This document shows positions 11,561-24,728 of a stretch of DNA of 64,000 nt, one piece after another. A program made the position numbers and the translations under genes. Under the pieces are notes generated by a model that was given only the letters and a program-made list of their open reading frames with translations, was not told the origin of the DNA and did no database searches. The stretch is from Sepiola atlantica (taxonomy: Eukaryota > Mollusca > Cephalopoda > Sepiida > Sepiolidae): assembly GCA_963556195.1 (NCBI GenBank), contig OY744532.1, positions 97,351,165-97,415,164 on the forward strand, given 5' to 3'. Positions within the stretch are counted from its first letter, which is position 1. Every line of letters starts with the position of its first letter.

Positions 11561-11885
11561 CAACGTTGACACACCGATTCCCGCTGGATCACCGAAGTTA
11601 AGCGACGTTGATCCTGGTCAGCACTAGATGGTCGAACATTTAGGAATGTCAGGCGCTGTATGTAGACACCTAGTTATTGGCAAAGAGCCTCGCCAATCCT
11701 CTATTGCAGAAAAGCTCTAAATGAGAGTCCCCAATAACGTAGATGGAAAAGAGGGAGAGGTGCCATATCCAGGAGTGGTCAAGAACCCTGATGGTGATGG
11801 TGATGGTAATTTGCTAATTAGCTATACATACGCGTAGTTTATGTGGCAACAATCGTTTCGGGACTTTCCCTCATCGGCAGAATGG
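11561..11885 (+). mobile_element. 5S rRNA-headed SINE (copy 1)
   Basis: The first ~107 bp align with metazoan 5S rRNA. The internal promoter region is recognisable ('GATCACCGAAGTTAAGCGAC', then 'TCCTGGTCAGCACTAGATGG'), and the 5S-like 3' end 'GGCGCTGTATGTAG' is at about 11652-11665. A ~215-bp body unrelated to 5S follows and includes a (GGTGAT)n patch near 11791-11807. This head plus body layout is that of SINE3-type (5S-derived) elements. Deviations from 5S rule out a working rRNA gene. Long TA tracts lie beyond the 3' end. Confidence 0.75.
11850..11885 (-). ncRNA. Degenerate hammerhead-like motif at SINE 3' end
   Basis: On the minus strand the order is CCGATGA (11877-11871), a hairpin GGGA-AAG-TCCC (11870-11860), then GAAAC (11859-11855). 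This is a hammerhead core except that CTGATGA has become CCGATGA. Helix I pairing is weak. It is probably an inactive relic or a resemblance. That it ends a 5S-headed SINE is the odd part. Confidence 0.35.
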
Positions 11886-11916
11886 ACAACATATATGTAT
11901 ATATGCATATATAGTA

Positions 11917-11919
<3 letters not shown>

Positions 11920-11978
<59 letters not shown>

Positions 11979-11994
11979 ACGTTGTCTGACTTTC

Positions 11995-12074
<80 letters not shown>
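11920..12074. repeat. Two long (TA)n tracts
   Basis: TA runs at 11920-11975 and 11997-12074 are separated by a 21-bp unique sequence. Open frames of alternating Ile/Tyr on both strands are artefacts of the repeat. Confidence 0.97.
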
Positions 12075-12077
<3 letters not shown>

Positions 12078-12089
12078 TTTCATTCAATG

Positions 12090-12716
<627 letters not shown>

Positions 12717-13384
12717 GCGGATGTGCACATTCACATTCCTATTTTATTTCGCTTACTCTTCCTTTACTTGTTTTAATATAATTTGTTTGCATGACGTCGA
12801 TTTAGAATTACCTCTTACTTTGTGATTTGCCCATGCTTAATTCTGCCGTATTATTCACTGTGGGAACAAGTATATATTTACCATAGTTTTTGTCACTCTA
12901 GCCAGCACTAAGCTTGACCCTTGTCAAAATCATACTAGTAGCTTTACTTTTATCTCCATAATGAAACATTTACATTACTCTGTGTCTTTATTTATAATTT
13001 AGTCTTCATTAAATTTTAGTATTACATTTATTCACCTTATACTAGCTTTCTTTGCTTGCCCCTTATTTTTTTCTCAGACAGTTATTTGTTTGTCTGTATC
13101 TACTTTTCTTCATGCATGTCTACAAAATGTATAAAAGTTAAACCCAACATGAACAATAGGTGCATGTGATACTAATTGATCTAACCCTTATCGTAAACCT
13201 TTGTGTTTACTTTACTTTTTTCTGTTTTTTTTAATTATATCTAAACCTTTTTTTTCCTAATTTTGCCTCTCTATACTCTTAGTTTTTTTTTTACTTCATT
13301 TTAACAATGACATTTTAATAATTACCATTCATTTTTTCGTTAACTCGCTCTTTATGTATATTGTTCTGTTTGACTTTTCCATGT
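12717..13384. other. Unclassified T-rich spacer
   Basis: Several poly-T runs and no supported gene or element. Confidence 0.3.
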
Positions 13385-13976
13385 GTTCTGCTGGTGATAC
13401 CAGATCAGGCTGCCCTGTGGCTCCCTGAGACGAAATTCACCTACATTGACGTTTTTTTTGTTTTTTTTTTGTTGTTTTGTTTGTAAAACTTAATTATGTT
13501 CTACAAAACCAAAAACAAAACAACAGCCCCTCTCCCTTTCTCCCTCCCCTTTTTTTATTTTTATTTTTCCTACCCTACTCCCGGTCCTGGATATGACCTT
13601 AAACTACATCCGATGGTGAGATCCGGCTTACGGACTTTGGGTAATGTGGAGCCTCCTCTTAATTACCATTGCTCCCAGGTCCACCCTGACCCGGAGTGGT
13701 AGTACCTGTTAGGGTCCCAACTATGGGTTAAATAGAAACAGATATTAAAAGGGGAAAGAAACAAAAAAGAGAAGAAAACAAGACCAGATTCGGCATTAAA
13801 TAACCCAAAAAGGGTTGATATGCCGTAAAACAAAACTACCAAACCAAAAACCCTGATTAAACATTTGAAGATATAAAGAACTTGAAGCATAAAAACTTTC
13901 ACTATAATGACCAGATTCGGCATTAAATAACCCAAAAAGGGTTGATATGCCGTAAAACAAAACTAACAAACCAAAC
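13385..13976 (+). mobile_element. SINE-like block with LINE-derived hairpin tail
   Basis: A GC-richer unclassified body (about 13385-13720) is followed by two copies of a ~63-bp tail, offset by 127 bp. Each tail contains a 35-nt hairpin (13791-13825 and 13918-13952) with stem CGGCAT/ATGCCG and AACCC/GGGTT, then a 'TAAAACAAAACTAACAAACC'-type end. The LINE at 22874-24863 ends in the same hairpin position and tail (24805-24862). A shared 3' end is the usual sign that a SINE depends on a partner LINE. The duplicated tail could also mean a second short LINE fragment lies at 13850-13976. Confidence 0.55.
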
Positions 13977-14499
13977 CATGTGTTCTGTTGAATACCCTGT
14001 TCTATCTGTATTGTCTTTGCGTGTTTGTATACAGCTTATGTGGCATTTAGGTTAGCATTGTATTCTGTTTGTGCTGGAATTCCTTACCTTTTTAGTATTT
14101 CGTAATGTTCTTTTACATGACGATCTTTGTTGCTGTCTTCGTTTTCTCCTCGACCTTTTTGTATTTTATTTCGAGTTTCATTTTGACAAATACACCATTA
14201 GACAAGACAGATATAAATTGTGGATGTCTTGAAAGAGACTCTCAGATAATTTCTGTTTATTGAATTGTTAAGTTTCACTTCAGTCTATTTTTTATTGACT
14301 TTCGTATTTTTTTATTTTTCGCTTTCCACCGTTATTTGTTTACCTGGCTTTCTTCTCGATTGTGTTAGCTTTCTATTTTTTCTGCCATTTTTTTGTTTTT
14401 ATTGAATATTTTCTATTTAACCGTATCCTGTTTTATTTGAACGTACCCCCTTTCTCCAGGTCTATGTTAAATGTGTTTCCGACTATATTCTATGCAGTC

Positions 14500-16060
14500 T
14501 ATTAATCATTCATACGTATTGTTTGTCTTAGTTTTCTATGGGTTGGGTTTTTTTATTGTCATTTTAATTGCATTATTTTTAGATTAATCACGCGTTAGAC
14601 TACCTATATTGTATTGGCTTTATTTTTATTTGTATAGCCGTATTGTGTTTGTCTTAGCTTTCTATTGGTTGAGTTTTATTTATTTTCATTTTAATTTTAG
14701 TAAATTTAGATTAATCACGCGTTAGACTCCATATATTGTATTTGCTTTATATTCATTTGTCTTAACCGTATTGTGTTCGTCTTAGTGTTCTATTGGTTGA
14801 GTTTTATTTACCAACATTTTTATTTCATTAATTTTAGATTAATCACGCGTTAGACTTCTTATATGGTCTAAGGGTTATTTTCATTTGTCTTAGCCGTATT
14901 TTGTTTGTCTTAGCTTTCTTTTGGTTGAGTTTTATTTATTTTCATTTTTATTTCATTAATTTTAGATTAATCACGCGTTAGACTTCTTATATTGTCTAAG
15001 CGTCATTTTCATTTGTCTTAGCCGTATTTTGTTTGTCTTAGCTTTCTATTGGTTGAGTTTTATTTATTTTCATTTTTATTTCATTAATTTTAGATTAATC
15101 ACGCGTTAGACTTCTTATATGGTCTAAGGGTTATTTTCATTTGTCTTAGCTGTATTGTGTTTGTCTTTGCTTTTTAGTTGTTGAGTTTTATTTATTTTCA
15201 TTTTGATTTCATTAATTTTAGATTAATAACGCGTAAGACTTCTTATATTGTCTAAGCGTCATTTTCATTTGTCTTAGCCGTATTTTGTTTGTCTTAGCTT
15301 TCTATTGGTTGAGTTTTATTTATTTTCATTTTTATTTCATTAATTTTAGATTAATCACGCGTTAGACTTCTTATATTGTCTAAGCGTTATTTTCAAATGT
15401 TTTAGCCGTATTGTTTTTATGTTAGCTTTTTATTGGTGTAGTTTTATTTATCCACATTTTGATTTCATTAATTTTAGATAAATCACGCGTTAGACTTCTT
15501 ATATTGTCTAAGCGTCATTTTCATTTGTCTTAGCCGTATTTTGTTTGTCTTAGCTTTCTATTGGTTGAGTTTTATTTATTTTCATTTTGATTTCATTAAT
15601 TTTAGATTAATCACGCGTTAGACTTCTTATATTGTCTAAGCGTTATTTTCATTTGTTTTAGCCGTATTGTGTTTATGTTAGCTTTTTATTGGTTGAGTTT
15701 TATTTATCCACATTTTGATTTCATTAATTTTAGATTAATCACGCGTTAGAGTTCTTATATTGTCTTAGCGTTATTTTCATTTGTATTGGCTGTATTGTGT
15801 GTGTCTTAGCTTTCTATTGGTTGAGTTTTATTTATTTTCATTTTTATTTCATTAATTTTAGATTAATTTCGCGTTAGACCTTATATTGTCTTAGCGTTAT
15901 TTTCATTTGTTTTAGCCGTATTGTGTTTGTCTTAGCTTTTTATTGGTTAAGTTTTATTTATCCTCATTTTTATTTCATTAATTTTAGATTAATCACGCGT
16001 TAGACTTCTTATATTGTCTTAGCGTTATTTTCATTTGTCTTAGCCGTATTGTGTTTGTCT
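14500..16060 (+). repeat. Satellite array, 128-bp unit, about 12 copies
   Basis: The block 'TTTTAGATTAATCACGCG' recurs at constant 128-bp spacing (starts of AATCACG at 14841, 14969, 15097, 15225, 15353, 15481, 15609 and 15737). The outermost spacings are 126-128 bp. Units share an ACGCGT word, an 'ATTGGTTGAG' word and 'GTCTTAGC'. Diagnostic differences alternate, giving a 256-bp dimer structure in the centre. Confidence 0.95.
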
Positions 16061-19000
16061 TGACCTACTTATCTCTTGTCATAGTTTTCGTTCTGTTTTG
16101 TCTAATCATTCAATTGGTTAGTTTCAAAAGTTTTTTCCTTATACTTTTTTTCGTTTGTCTTAAATACGTTGTATTTGCGGTTGACTTATTTATGTTACTT
16201 TCTGTGCGTTTGCATATCTTCCGCGGAAACGTCAGATTTTATTTGTATTATTTTATTTTATGTTTGTCTTAACTTTTATTTAGTTCAAACGTTTTTTTTT
16301 ATTTTCTCTTATTTTTTCACGTTATCTTAAAAAAATTGTAAACTATTTTTGCTTCAGCAATTTTTAAATTTGTTGTCCCTGTCGTCTATTCCTTGGTCGT
16401 CAATAATAATTTCTGTATGCATACTTACTAGGAAAATACACTTACCTTCTCTTACTTCAAAGCGTCAATTTATTTTTCACTTAATGATTGCTATTTTAAT
16501 ACTTCTATTATTTGTAATACTCCTGGTAAGAGTTCACATTTCACACAGGTAACTTTCAACATACTTATTTTATATTTTCCATTGTGAAATAAGATGCTAC
16601 TGTTAAAGTACGTTTGTTATTGTGTTTAACTTCTTAAAATTCCGTCATTGTTGACAGAATGGATGCATTTGATTTGAATAAATTATTTTAAGGGAACTAG
16701 TTGATAATTGATTTAGTTTAGCTACATAACGACATTAAAAAGGTGACATCTTTTACTCCACACATCAAGACCTGAATTTATTTTAAAATACCGCCATTTT
16801 TTGAGTATTCGTTTTCAGCGTAGATGTGTTGTAGCTTCAGTTTATTTCATTCTAAATAGTTCGTTTCAAATTTATTTTTAACGATTTATTTATGTTTGCA
16901 TTCCTCTCCTTACTTTTTCCATAAGCGTAAGTTAGTGTAGCCGATAGACACGGCTTTTTAAAGAGATCCTTTTTACACATTCGAAGTTTTATATGATTTG
17001 ACATACATATCTTAACAGTATAGCTACACAAACACAAGTAAAGACTTCGTTCAAGTACCTGATATAATAGAAACACGAGGGAAACATTTCCTTGGGCTTT
17101 GTTGATCGACCAAAGAAGAGATATATCGAGTTAAAGCGGCCATGCGTTATAGAATCATTAGTTAGTTCCTTCTAGCCATTATTATTTTTTCCAGGTTTTG
17201 TATTCTCGATGACGAAGCTATTTTCGATGTTATCGAGTAGACTGCGGCGTGTGTTGAACGATGAAGGGCGACACATTATTGGAGGTGGATTCCCCCGCAT
17301 TGAAAGCTTTGTGGGAAAACAAGTAAATCGAGACAGTGGTGTTGTCGCATTTCAATATCGCTGAAGCGGCCATTAACATGTGTGGTGTCAATCAAGTCTG
17401 ATCTCGGTAGAGTTGGCAGATGTTTACAGTATTGCCTACCATTTAATACTTTCGGTAGGTCAAAAGCCAAACTCGATGATACCGATGACGAAATAAATAC
17501 AATACCACAAATGACTTTTGTTTTCTCTTTCTCTTTTATGTGTACTTCTTTATTTCCTACTGTTGCGGACGTTTACACTTTTTCTGTCGTTTTTGTCGCG
17601 GCAAGGGATAATTTAGCAGTTGGTATTTTTTTTTGCACACGATTTTTTAATTTTATAAACTATGTGTCAGATATTTTTTTATAATATGCTTATTTGCTTC
17701 TTTATTTACAAAACGTTCAATTTTCAGCCAAGGGTACCTCAGCCCAGCTAATTAATTCTCTGGACGGAATTAATGACACACAATACGCCAAACAAACCAA
17801 ACCGTACAACGACGGAAGCACCCATTTGAATAACACATGGCTATTCCGTTTAAGGATATTTGACAACGCAGGCATGAACGTATAATCACTCGGATTGCCG
17901 CTATTCGAACGAACAAATCAAACTATCTTACACCCATGGAGCTGCTGGTTTGTATCAGAAAGATACGTACCCTATCAGAAATCTCCTGACGGCACAGGCA
18001 CGCTAATATACCTCCTTGCCAACGATACGGTTATAAAAGCACTGTGTCCACAGTAGTTTTACACGTGGGATCAGGGGTCAAATCTTCTAATTCGGGTCAT
18101 ATCTTTCTACATTTCTAGGGAGTATGCTGAGAAGAGAGAACAAAGAGGAGAAATAAATCAAATGATTTCCAGAAATTGGACATAGTCTAACAATACAAAG
18201 ATTATGAAGGGCCTTAAACGGTCTCCGTATTAATAGGTTTCGTTAATCTTGTCTGGCTCCATTCGTATTAACATACTTGTATTTTTTATTATTTCTACCA
18301 GAATAAATTGCTAGATCTTTCTTTACATGTTACATCTAAGAAGCATTGTTTACACATCATACCACTTAGTGACCTAGTCGTTGTAGTTTCGTATTAATTA
18401 AATATTATCTCTCCTTAGAATTCGTTACTTTTCTCTTAGTCTTCTGTTTTCTTTGATTCTTTTGCATATGTATTATTTTATTGTCTTAACATTATTTTGT
18501 TCTTTTGTCTTAACACTCCTTATATATTCATGTGCGCTCCATTTACGGTCTCACTTTTCTCATACCTACTTTGCTTTGTTTTGCTTGTGTTTTGTTACGG
18601 TATATAATCGTTTTTTTGGGTTGTTTAATGTTGTATGTTAGGTTCATTGTTGGGTTTTATTGTATGTCATTCCTTACCGAGTTATTTGTCTTTACTGCAT
18701 ACATGTGTGTATACGAATAGTAAGGAGAACATCTGTAAACAATAGAGTTAAATGTCGAATTAGATAAAACAGCGACAGGTACTACAACTCCAGAATATAG
18801 TGACTATTGGAATAATCGCAACTAAGAGATTACTATATACTCGAGAAGCTATTACACTTGTACTAATCAACGGATGGATGAGGTTTAATCTCATAGATAA
18901 CTATGGCATAACCCTACATCAATTGTTTGCATTTCTTTAAACTGATGGATGGTACTCTCAGTTAAGATCATAATGAACTTAGAAGTGATAGAAACTAAGA

Positions 19001-20770
19001 GTTACTTCACATTCACAAAAGCTCCAAAATCGTGACGTCATCACTGGATTAAGGTCCGCGCCACGGACAGAGTGGGTTCTATTTAACACATATATAAGGT
19101 CCTATGTGGTACTAAAACTTCGGATCTAAGTTAATTTAAGAATACTGGTAATTAAGTGGTAATTGGAAAATCCCCAAATATACCAAGTTTTGACCTAACC
19201 CTCGGTATGTTGGCCACGCGTTACTTTGCAATAGAATGTTTATCGCGGAAGTAAAGATGGCTTTAGAATCTTACGTTTGAAATAGTACTTTTCTTGGCTT
19301 GTTACGCATTCATTTTTTTACACAGATAGCCGTAAAATATAAAGGGGCGTATCTTTAGAATATTGGTCTTTATTTTTAAAAATTATTTTCTTTCTCTTAT
19401 AGTAACGTTTTTGTACCTGTATTCATTTATTTTTCTCGGTTTAGCATACTTAACATAGTTTACTTATATTTATAAGTTTAAGTATTTATTACTGGCGGAA
19501 TTACTTTTTTCTCAGCTTTTTATATGCGTTAGATAAGCTCTGTCTATTGGTCGGTCGGTCACGCCAAAGTTTGAAATTTAATTTTGTGTCGTTTTATCAG
19601 ACTTAAATTTGAAGTGTAATATCCGTTGATTAACAATGCACCATAATACTCATAACATAATATATACTATTATATTCGCATCTTTAATCAGCTATTATAT
19701 TCTGTTTATATGATTGGAGTTGTTTTGTTTAGTGGCGTTCATTGACGATTACTTATGTAATGCTTATTAGGAAAACATATTGTAAAAACTATTATTGTAT
19801 ACCATTAATTACAAAACAAGTTGACCAATTAATGCGGCTTAATTGCAGAGTTATATATTAATTAGAAAAGTATTCCATATCGACACAAATCGATTCAAAC
19901 ACAACATTGCGTGTAGAATCAACCTATTAGTGCTATTTGTTTTTTACTTTAATTTATATCCAATATTTTATTTGAAAAACAATATTATATATGAGCAAAA
20001 TTACTTTTAAAAACTTACTTAAAATTATAGGATAGTTAGACCATTCCTCTCTACTGCATACTAATGTGAGTTGGTATCAAGATTACTTACCAAACATGTT
20101 TTTGTATTGAGAATTGATGAAAATGATTGTATATTTCCACTCTAGATTGTCACAGTATATTGTAAACTGAGACATCAGTGGTTGTAATATGTACGACACT
20201 GCAATCCTTATGACCAACAACACATATCTCAGAAAAATAATATATTGTTAAAATATAAGTAATTATCCTTCTGGCCCCAAAACAACGGACGACGGGCGCT
20301 AATGGAATAAGAGTGGACTAATTTATATACGAATTCTATCGGTCGATTCGTCACGCTTTAGTTGAAAATGTAATTTTGTGCCTTCTTCTCATTTTCAGTC
20401 ATCACGCTTAAGTTTAAAATATAAGTTGTGTTAGTCTGTCAAGTTTTTGTTTAACTAGAATGTTCACTGGTCTGTCTCACTTAATGTTAAAAAAAATATC
20501 CATTGATAAACGCGTTGATTGAATGAATATATCTCGAAAATATGTGTTTTTGTCTAGAAATTATTTATTCCCGAAGGCATTACCTTTTCGATATATTTTC
20601 ATTCTATCATGTATTAACTTTTCTATATAGGTTTATTGATAGTCGCCCGGGGCTCCCTCATTGCAGATAAGACTATACAGGTTATTTTTGTTTTCAGTCC
20701 AGCGCTTCTTTTTGAGGAATTCGAATCTGAACATTAAAATATGATGTTCGAAACATCTACAACATAATTG
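16060..20770. other. Long unclassified spacer
   Basis: Over 4.7 kb without a supportable gene. Several orphan frames at 16051-16552, 17276-17885 and 18453-18720 are hydrophobic and T-rich with no recognisable domain. Two related stretches at about 19555-19640 and 20345-20475 share 'GTCACGC' and 'AATTTTGTG' words and look like an old duplication. No RNA gene was seen. Confidence 0.35.
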
Positions 20771-21180
20771 CGTAGACACACCGGTTCTCGTTCGATCACC
20801 GAAGTTATACGACGTGTAGCATGGCCAGTATTAGATAGGTGACTATTTTAGAAAGGCAACAAAGTATTGTATATAGTCTTTCCTTTACATGGATTTACAT
20901 GTGGCTTTTTCTTTATGTAAATCGCTCTAGACAAGGCATAAAGTCACTTAATGTAAAGAGATAGAAAGCTACTGCTTCAAGGTAAAACAACTAGCCAACA
21001 ATAAGTGTTGTAGATAGATTCCAACTCAGAAAACAGAAATACCCCCCCTTTGTCAGAAACATCGCTCATGGAATATGAGGACAAAAGGACAAAATAACGA
21101 AAGCCAGAGTTACAAGACTGCCGAAAGTAAACTAAACGTCCACTTTCTGTAAAGTTCCTCTCTCGGGGAATGCCGGCATA
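20771..21180 (+). mobile_element. 5S rRNA-headed SINE (copy 2)
   Basis: The first ~105 bp align with the 5S-like head at 11561 ('TAGACACACCGGTTCTCG', then 'GATCACCGAAGTTATACGAC') but are more diverged. The body differs from copy 1. It matches 43735-44095 instead, with shared landmarks 'AGACAAGGCA', 'AATGTAAAGAG', 'AAGGTAAAAC' and 'GAAACATCGCT'. So at least two body types follow the same head in this window. The 3' boundary is approximate. Confidence 0.6.
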
Positions 21181-21189
21181 GACCGTGCA

Positions 21190-21980
21190 GGGCTAATAGC
21201 AAACCATGTATTGATAGTTTGTTTAAGAGACACGGATTTTTGAAGTATTATTCATCTATTAATTTTCTATACAATTCTTTTGTCATAGAATACTTTTTCT
21301 CTAGCCTTCTATTTGTTTTTGTTTTTTAATAGATTTACCCGTTATTCTTTTAATATGTTTATTTTTTTTTTCATGATATAATTTGCTATGGAAAAACTCT
21401 ACCCACCACTTAAAAAACTATATTATATCACGGATCTATTCGTACATTTAAGAGAATGTTGGCATTCTTTAGAGGATTAACAGAAATTACACGTCGACGA
21501 TGGATCAGCTGGTCTGTCTCACATTAAGCATGCGCATCGAACACGCACTATTTATCTGCATTTGCAGCGCAATACTTTTCAATAATTAAAATCCCCGTGC
21601 AAATCCCTCGGGTAACTAACATTTCACAATGCGCTAAACGGCTGTCACGTTTTAGGCATGCACAACAGAACCCATATCAATCGAACGCATGACAGAGATG
21701 CCAATCATTGAAGCCTTTATGCATGTTTACAGCCACATTCACACATGCGCAAGATGTCATGGCATGCTTTGCACCTGGACGAAATGAGATATCGGTTAAA
21801 TTTACGGTTTTAGTCTCGCATTTTCATTTAAACGGAAATATTTCACTTTAAGTGTACGGACCTGTAAAAAATACTTCTCAATAAAAATAGTGACGGTTGG
21901 TTATAACACACAACGTGCAATAGGTTATACTGTACATTGAAACACATAATTACACGAGGGATTAATTAAACCCTTTTTGT
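21190..21980. other. Unclassified spacer, GCATGC-rich patch
   Basis: Between 21480 and 21790 the sequence is less AT-rich and repeats words such as GCATGCGCA, GCATGCACA and CATGCGCAAG. No element or exon was identified. Confidence 0.3.
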
Positions 21981-21982
21981 TA

Positions 21983-22475
21983 ATAAATAGTTGATTGCTG
22001 AAAGCTATTAAGAGTGATTTCTTTACTATTGTAATATATAGTTTTAAACATACTAAATAGTTGCTTGCTGAAAGCTATTAAGAGTGATTTCTCTGCTATT
22101 GTTATATATATTTGTAAACATAATAAATTATTGATTGATGAAAGCTATTAAGAGTGATTTCTCTACTATTGTTATATATATTTGAAAACATAATATATAG
22201 TTGATTGCTGAAAGCTATTAAGAGTGATTTCTCTACTATTGTTATATATATTTGTAAACATAATAAATTATTGATTGATGAAAGCTATTAAGAGTGATTT
22301 CTCTACTATTGTTATATATATTTGTAAACATAATAAATAGTTGATTGCTGAAAGCTATTAAGAGTGATTTCTCTACTATTGTTATATATATTTGTAAACA
22401 TAATATATAGTTGATTGCTGAAAGCTATTAAGAGTGATTTATCAACTGATGTTATATATATTTGTAAACATAACC
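21983..22475 (+). repeat. Tandem repeat, exact 70-bp period, 7 copies
   Basis: 'AGAGTGATTT' recurs at 22011, 22081, 22151, 22221, 22291, 22361 and 22431, exactly 70 bp apart. Units carry 'GAAAGCTATTAAGAGTG' and 'GTTATATATATTTG' and differ at only a few sites, so the array is young or recently homogenised. Confidence 0.95.
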
Positions 22476-22479
22476 CATA

Positions 22480-22873
22480 TTTACACCCAGAGGGTCCATA
22501 CTCTTAATGCTGATATACACTTATTATTAAGAAATATTTATGAGCTATATCCATTGGAAGTTGGATTGTATTCACCAACGGAACCTATAAAGAATAACAA
22601 AAAAGGATGCAAAACACTTCCATATTACACGAAGACCAACATATCGGCTTATTTAAAACGCATTACACTATATTCCTATCGTTAATTATTTCATGATTAT
22701 GAGAATTATTATTTGTTATACCGCTTTGGATATCTGTACTTGTCCCCTCATCTCAAATCAACATTAATAAAAATTGTAAACGGACATGTAAATGCCTTAT
22801 TCCATATTAATATATGCATGGAATGTTGTTAAATATTTCCCTGATAGTTCCCAAGAATGCCGCCTTTAATTTT
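22480..22873. other. Unclassified spacer
   Basis: Separates the 70-bp array from the LINE. A short open frame at 22434-22685 starts inside the array and has no known domain. Confidence 0.3.
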
Positions 22874-24432
22874 GAATATTTCTTCAAATATGTTCTGTGA
22901 GAGTCGGAACTACACTCTCCGACGTAAAAGAGCAAGAGAATGGGGTACCCCATAGAAGTATCCTATCACTCACACTCTTTAATGTCAGGATAAATAATAT
23001 CATTAAAAACCTTGACACTGCAATTAAAGGCTCACTGTATGTGGATGATTTTTTGATTTGCTGCCGGGCAAACATATGCATCTGGTAGAACGTAAGTTGC
23101 AACTCGCTTTAAATAAAATCAGCAAGTGGACTGAAGAAAACGGTTTCAGATTCTCTGAATCGAAGACGAGGTGTGTCCATTTTAGCAATTTGCACAAAAT
23201 GCATAACGACCCATGCCTTAACCTGGATGGCAAGGAAATACAAATGGCAGACGAATATAAGTTCCTTGGAATTATTTTTGATAAAAAAACTGTCGTTTAT
23301 CTATCATATAAAGTATCTCCGACAAAAATGCAACAAGGCCATTAACCTACTGAGAGTGATAGCTCACACTGACTGGGGAGCGGACAAGAAATCCTTACTC
23401 AAACTGTACCGAACAATTGTGAGATCGAAACTTGATTATGGAAGTTTCATTTACGGTGCAGCAAGACCATCATACCTGAAGCAATTGGAGACTATCCATC
23501 ACCAAACACTAAGACTCCCATTGGGGGCATTTCGCACGTCTCCAGTGGAATGTTTGAAAAATGTTGAAGCGAATGAAGGTCCTTTACATCTAAGTCGAGA
23601 AAAATTGGCACTTCAATGTGTGACCAAATTATTATCATGTCCATCAAATCCTGCCTACGACTGCACATTTTATGCTCAATATAAGATTCTGTTTGAGAGA
23701 AAAAAGAGTGCCATCAGACCTTTCAGTTACCGCATCGAGGAACTAAGAAATAAACTGGAATTGGACTCAAGTCTCATCCACCAATCAATAATTTCTAAAA
23801 TTCCACTATGGGAATTAGAACAACCAACTTATATCCTCGATTTAGCAACAGCTTCAAAGAGCAAAACCAATCTAATTGTATTTCAGGATGAATTTGAAAA
23901 CATAAAACATCATCATTCCGACTATAAATACATATATAAAGATGGATGCAAAGAATCCAATACAGTTGGGTGTGCGGCTGTCTTAAATAAGATAGAAATG
24001 CAATATGGGATAGCTGACAGTGCATCAATTTTCAGCGCAGAAGCTGCAGTCATATACTTGTCTTTAAAGATAATAGAAGGTAGTAGTACTGATAGATTTA
24101 TCATCTTCTCTGACTCCCTATCTGTACTCACTGCAATGAAGAATAAACATCTAGATAATCCGTTAATCGCGAAAATATTAAATAAGATCACCAATATTTA
24201 CAAGAAAAATAAATGTAAACTCAAATTATGCTGGATACCGAGTCATGTCGGCATTCGTGGCAATGAAAGAGCGGATAAAGCCGTAAAAGAATCCTTAAAT
24301 AGGACCCCAACCAAAACTAGGATCCTGTACATTGATCTTCGACCTTCTATTAACAGAATAATCAAAGAAAATGGCAAGAATGTTGGGATGAGTGTCAAAA
24401 TAACAAGTTATATAAGATTTGGCCAACTATAG
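22874..24432 (+). pseudogene. 5'-truncated LINE (I/Jockey-type): RT end plus RNase H
   Basis: This is the 3' half of a non-LTR retrotransposon polyprotein. It begins within the RT domain at the 'GVP(Q)GSxLS' block (here 'GVPHRSILSLTLFN') and keeps the catalytic 'YVDD' at 23038-23049. A thumb-like region follows with 'RTIVRSKLDYGSFIYG'. An RNase H domain comes next: KDG Asp at about 23941, 'SAEAA' Glu, 'FSDSLSV' Asp and 'WIPSHVGIRGNERAD' near 24232-24276, so the acidic residues are retained. Frames shift near 23080, again at about 23320, and once more near 24418, so the gene is dead. Endonuclease and early RT motifs are missing. RNase H downstream of RT points to the I/Jockey-related groups; the clade is not fixed. 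Confidence 0.9.
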
Positions 24433-24728
24433 ATGAGTGGCCCCTGGACTATAGAAAAGTAAGAAGAGAAGAGGTTATAGTAACCAGACTTCGTATAGGA
24501 CACATGCATATCACTCATAAGCACTTATTGGAAGGAGGGGAGTCTCCAATGTGCATAGCATGTCAACAATCTTACACAGTCAAACATATATTATATAACT
24601 GTCAAGATCTGCAGCAAACCCGAAACAAGTATTACGACTCCCAAAATTTAAAAGACTTGTTTGAAAACATAAATGTGACGAAAATTTTAGACTTCATCAA
24701 GAATATTGGACTGTTCCCAAAAATCTGA
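24418..24728 (+). pseudogene. LINE C-terminal zinc-knuckle-like segment
   Basis: A frameshift near 24418 moves the LINE protein into a second frame. It continues as 'IDEWPLDYRKVRREEV', then 'RLRIGHMHITHKHLL', then a Cys-x2-Cys...His-x4-Cys cluster ('MCIACQQSYTVKHILYNC'). This arrangement is common at the C-terminus of RNase H-bearing LINEs. The stop is at 24726-24728. It belongs to the same element as the RT/RNase H portion. Confidence 0.85.

Noticed and set aside
11561..11667. Possible 5S rRNA gene
   Set aside because: Many substitutions in the internal promoter and stems, and fusion to an unrelated body; it is a SINE head.
21983..22475. CRISPR-like regular repeat
   Set aside because: Whole 70-bp units are repeated with no unique spacers, and the context is animal DNA.
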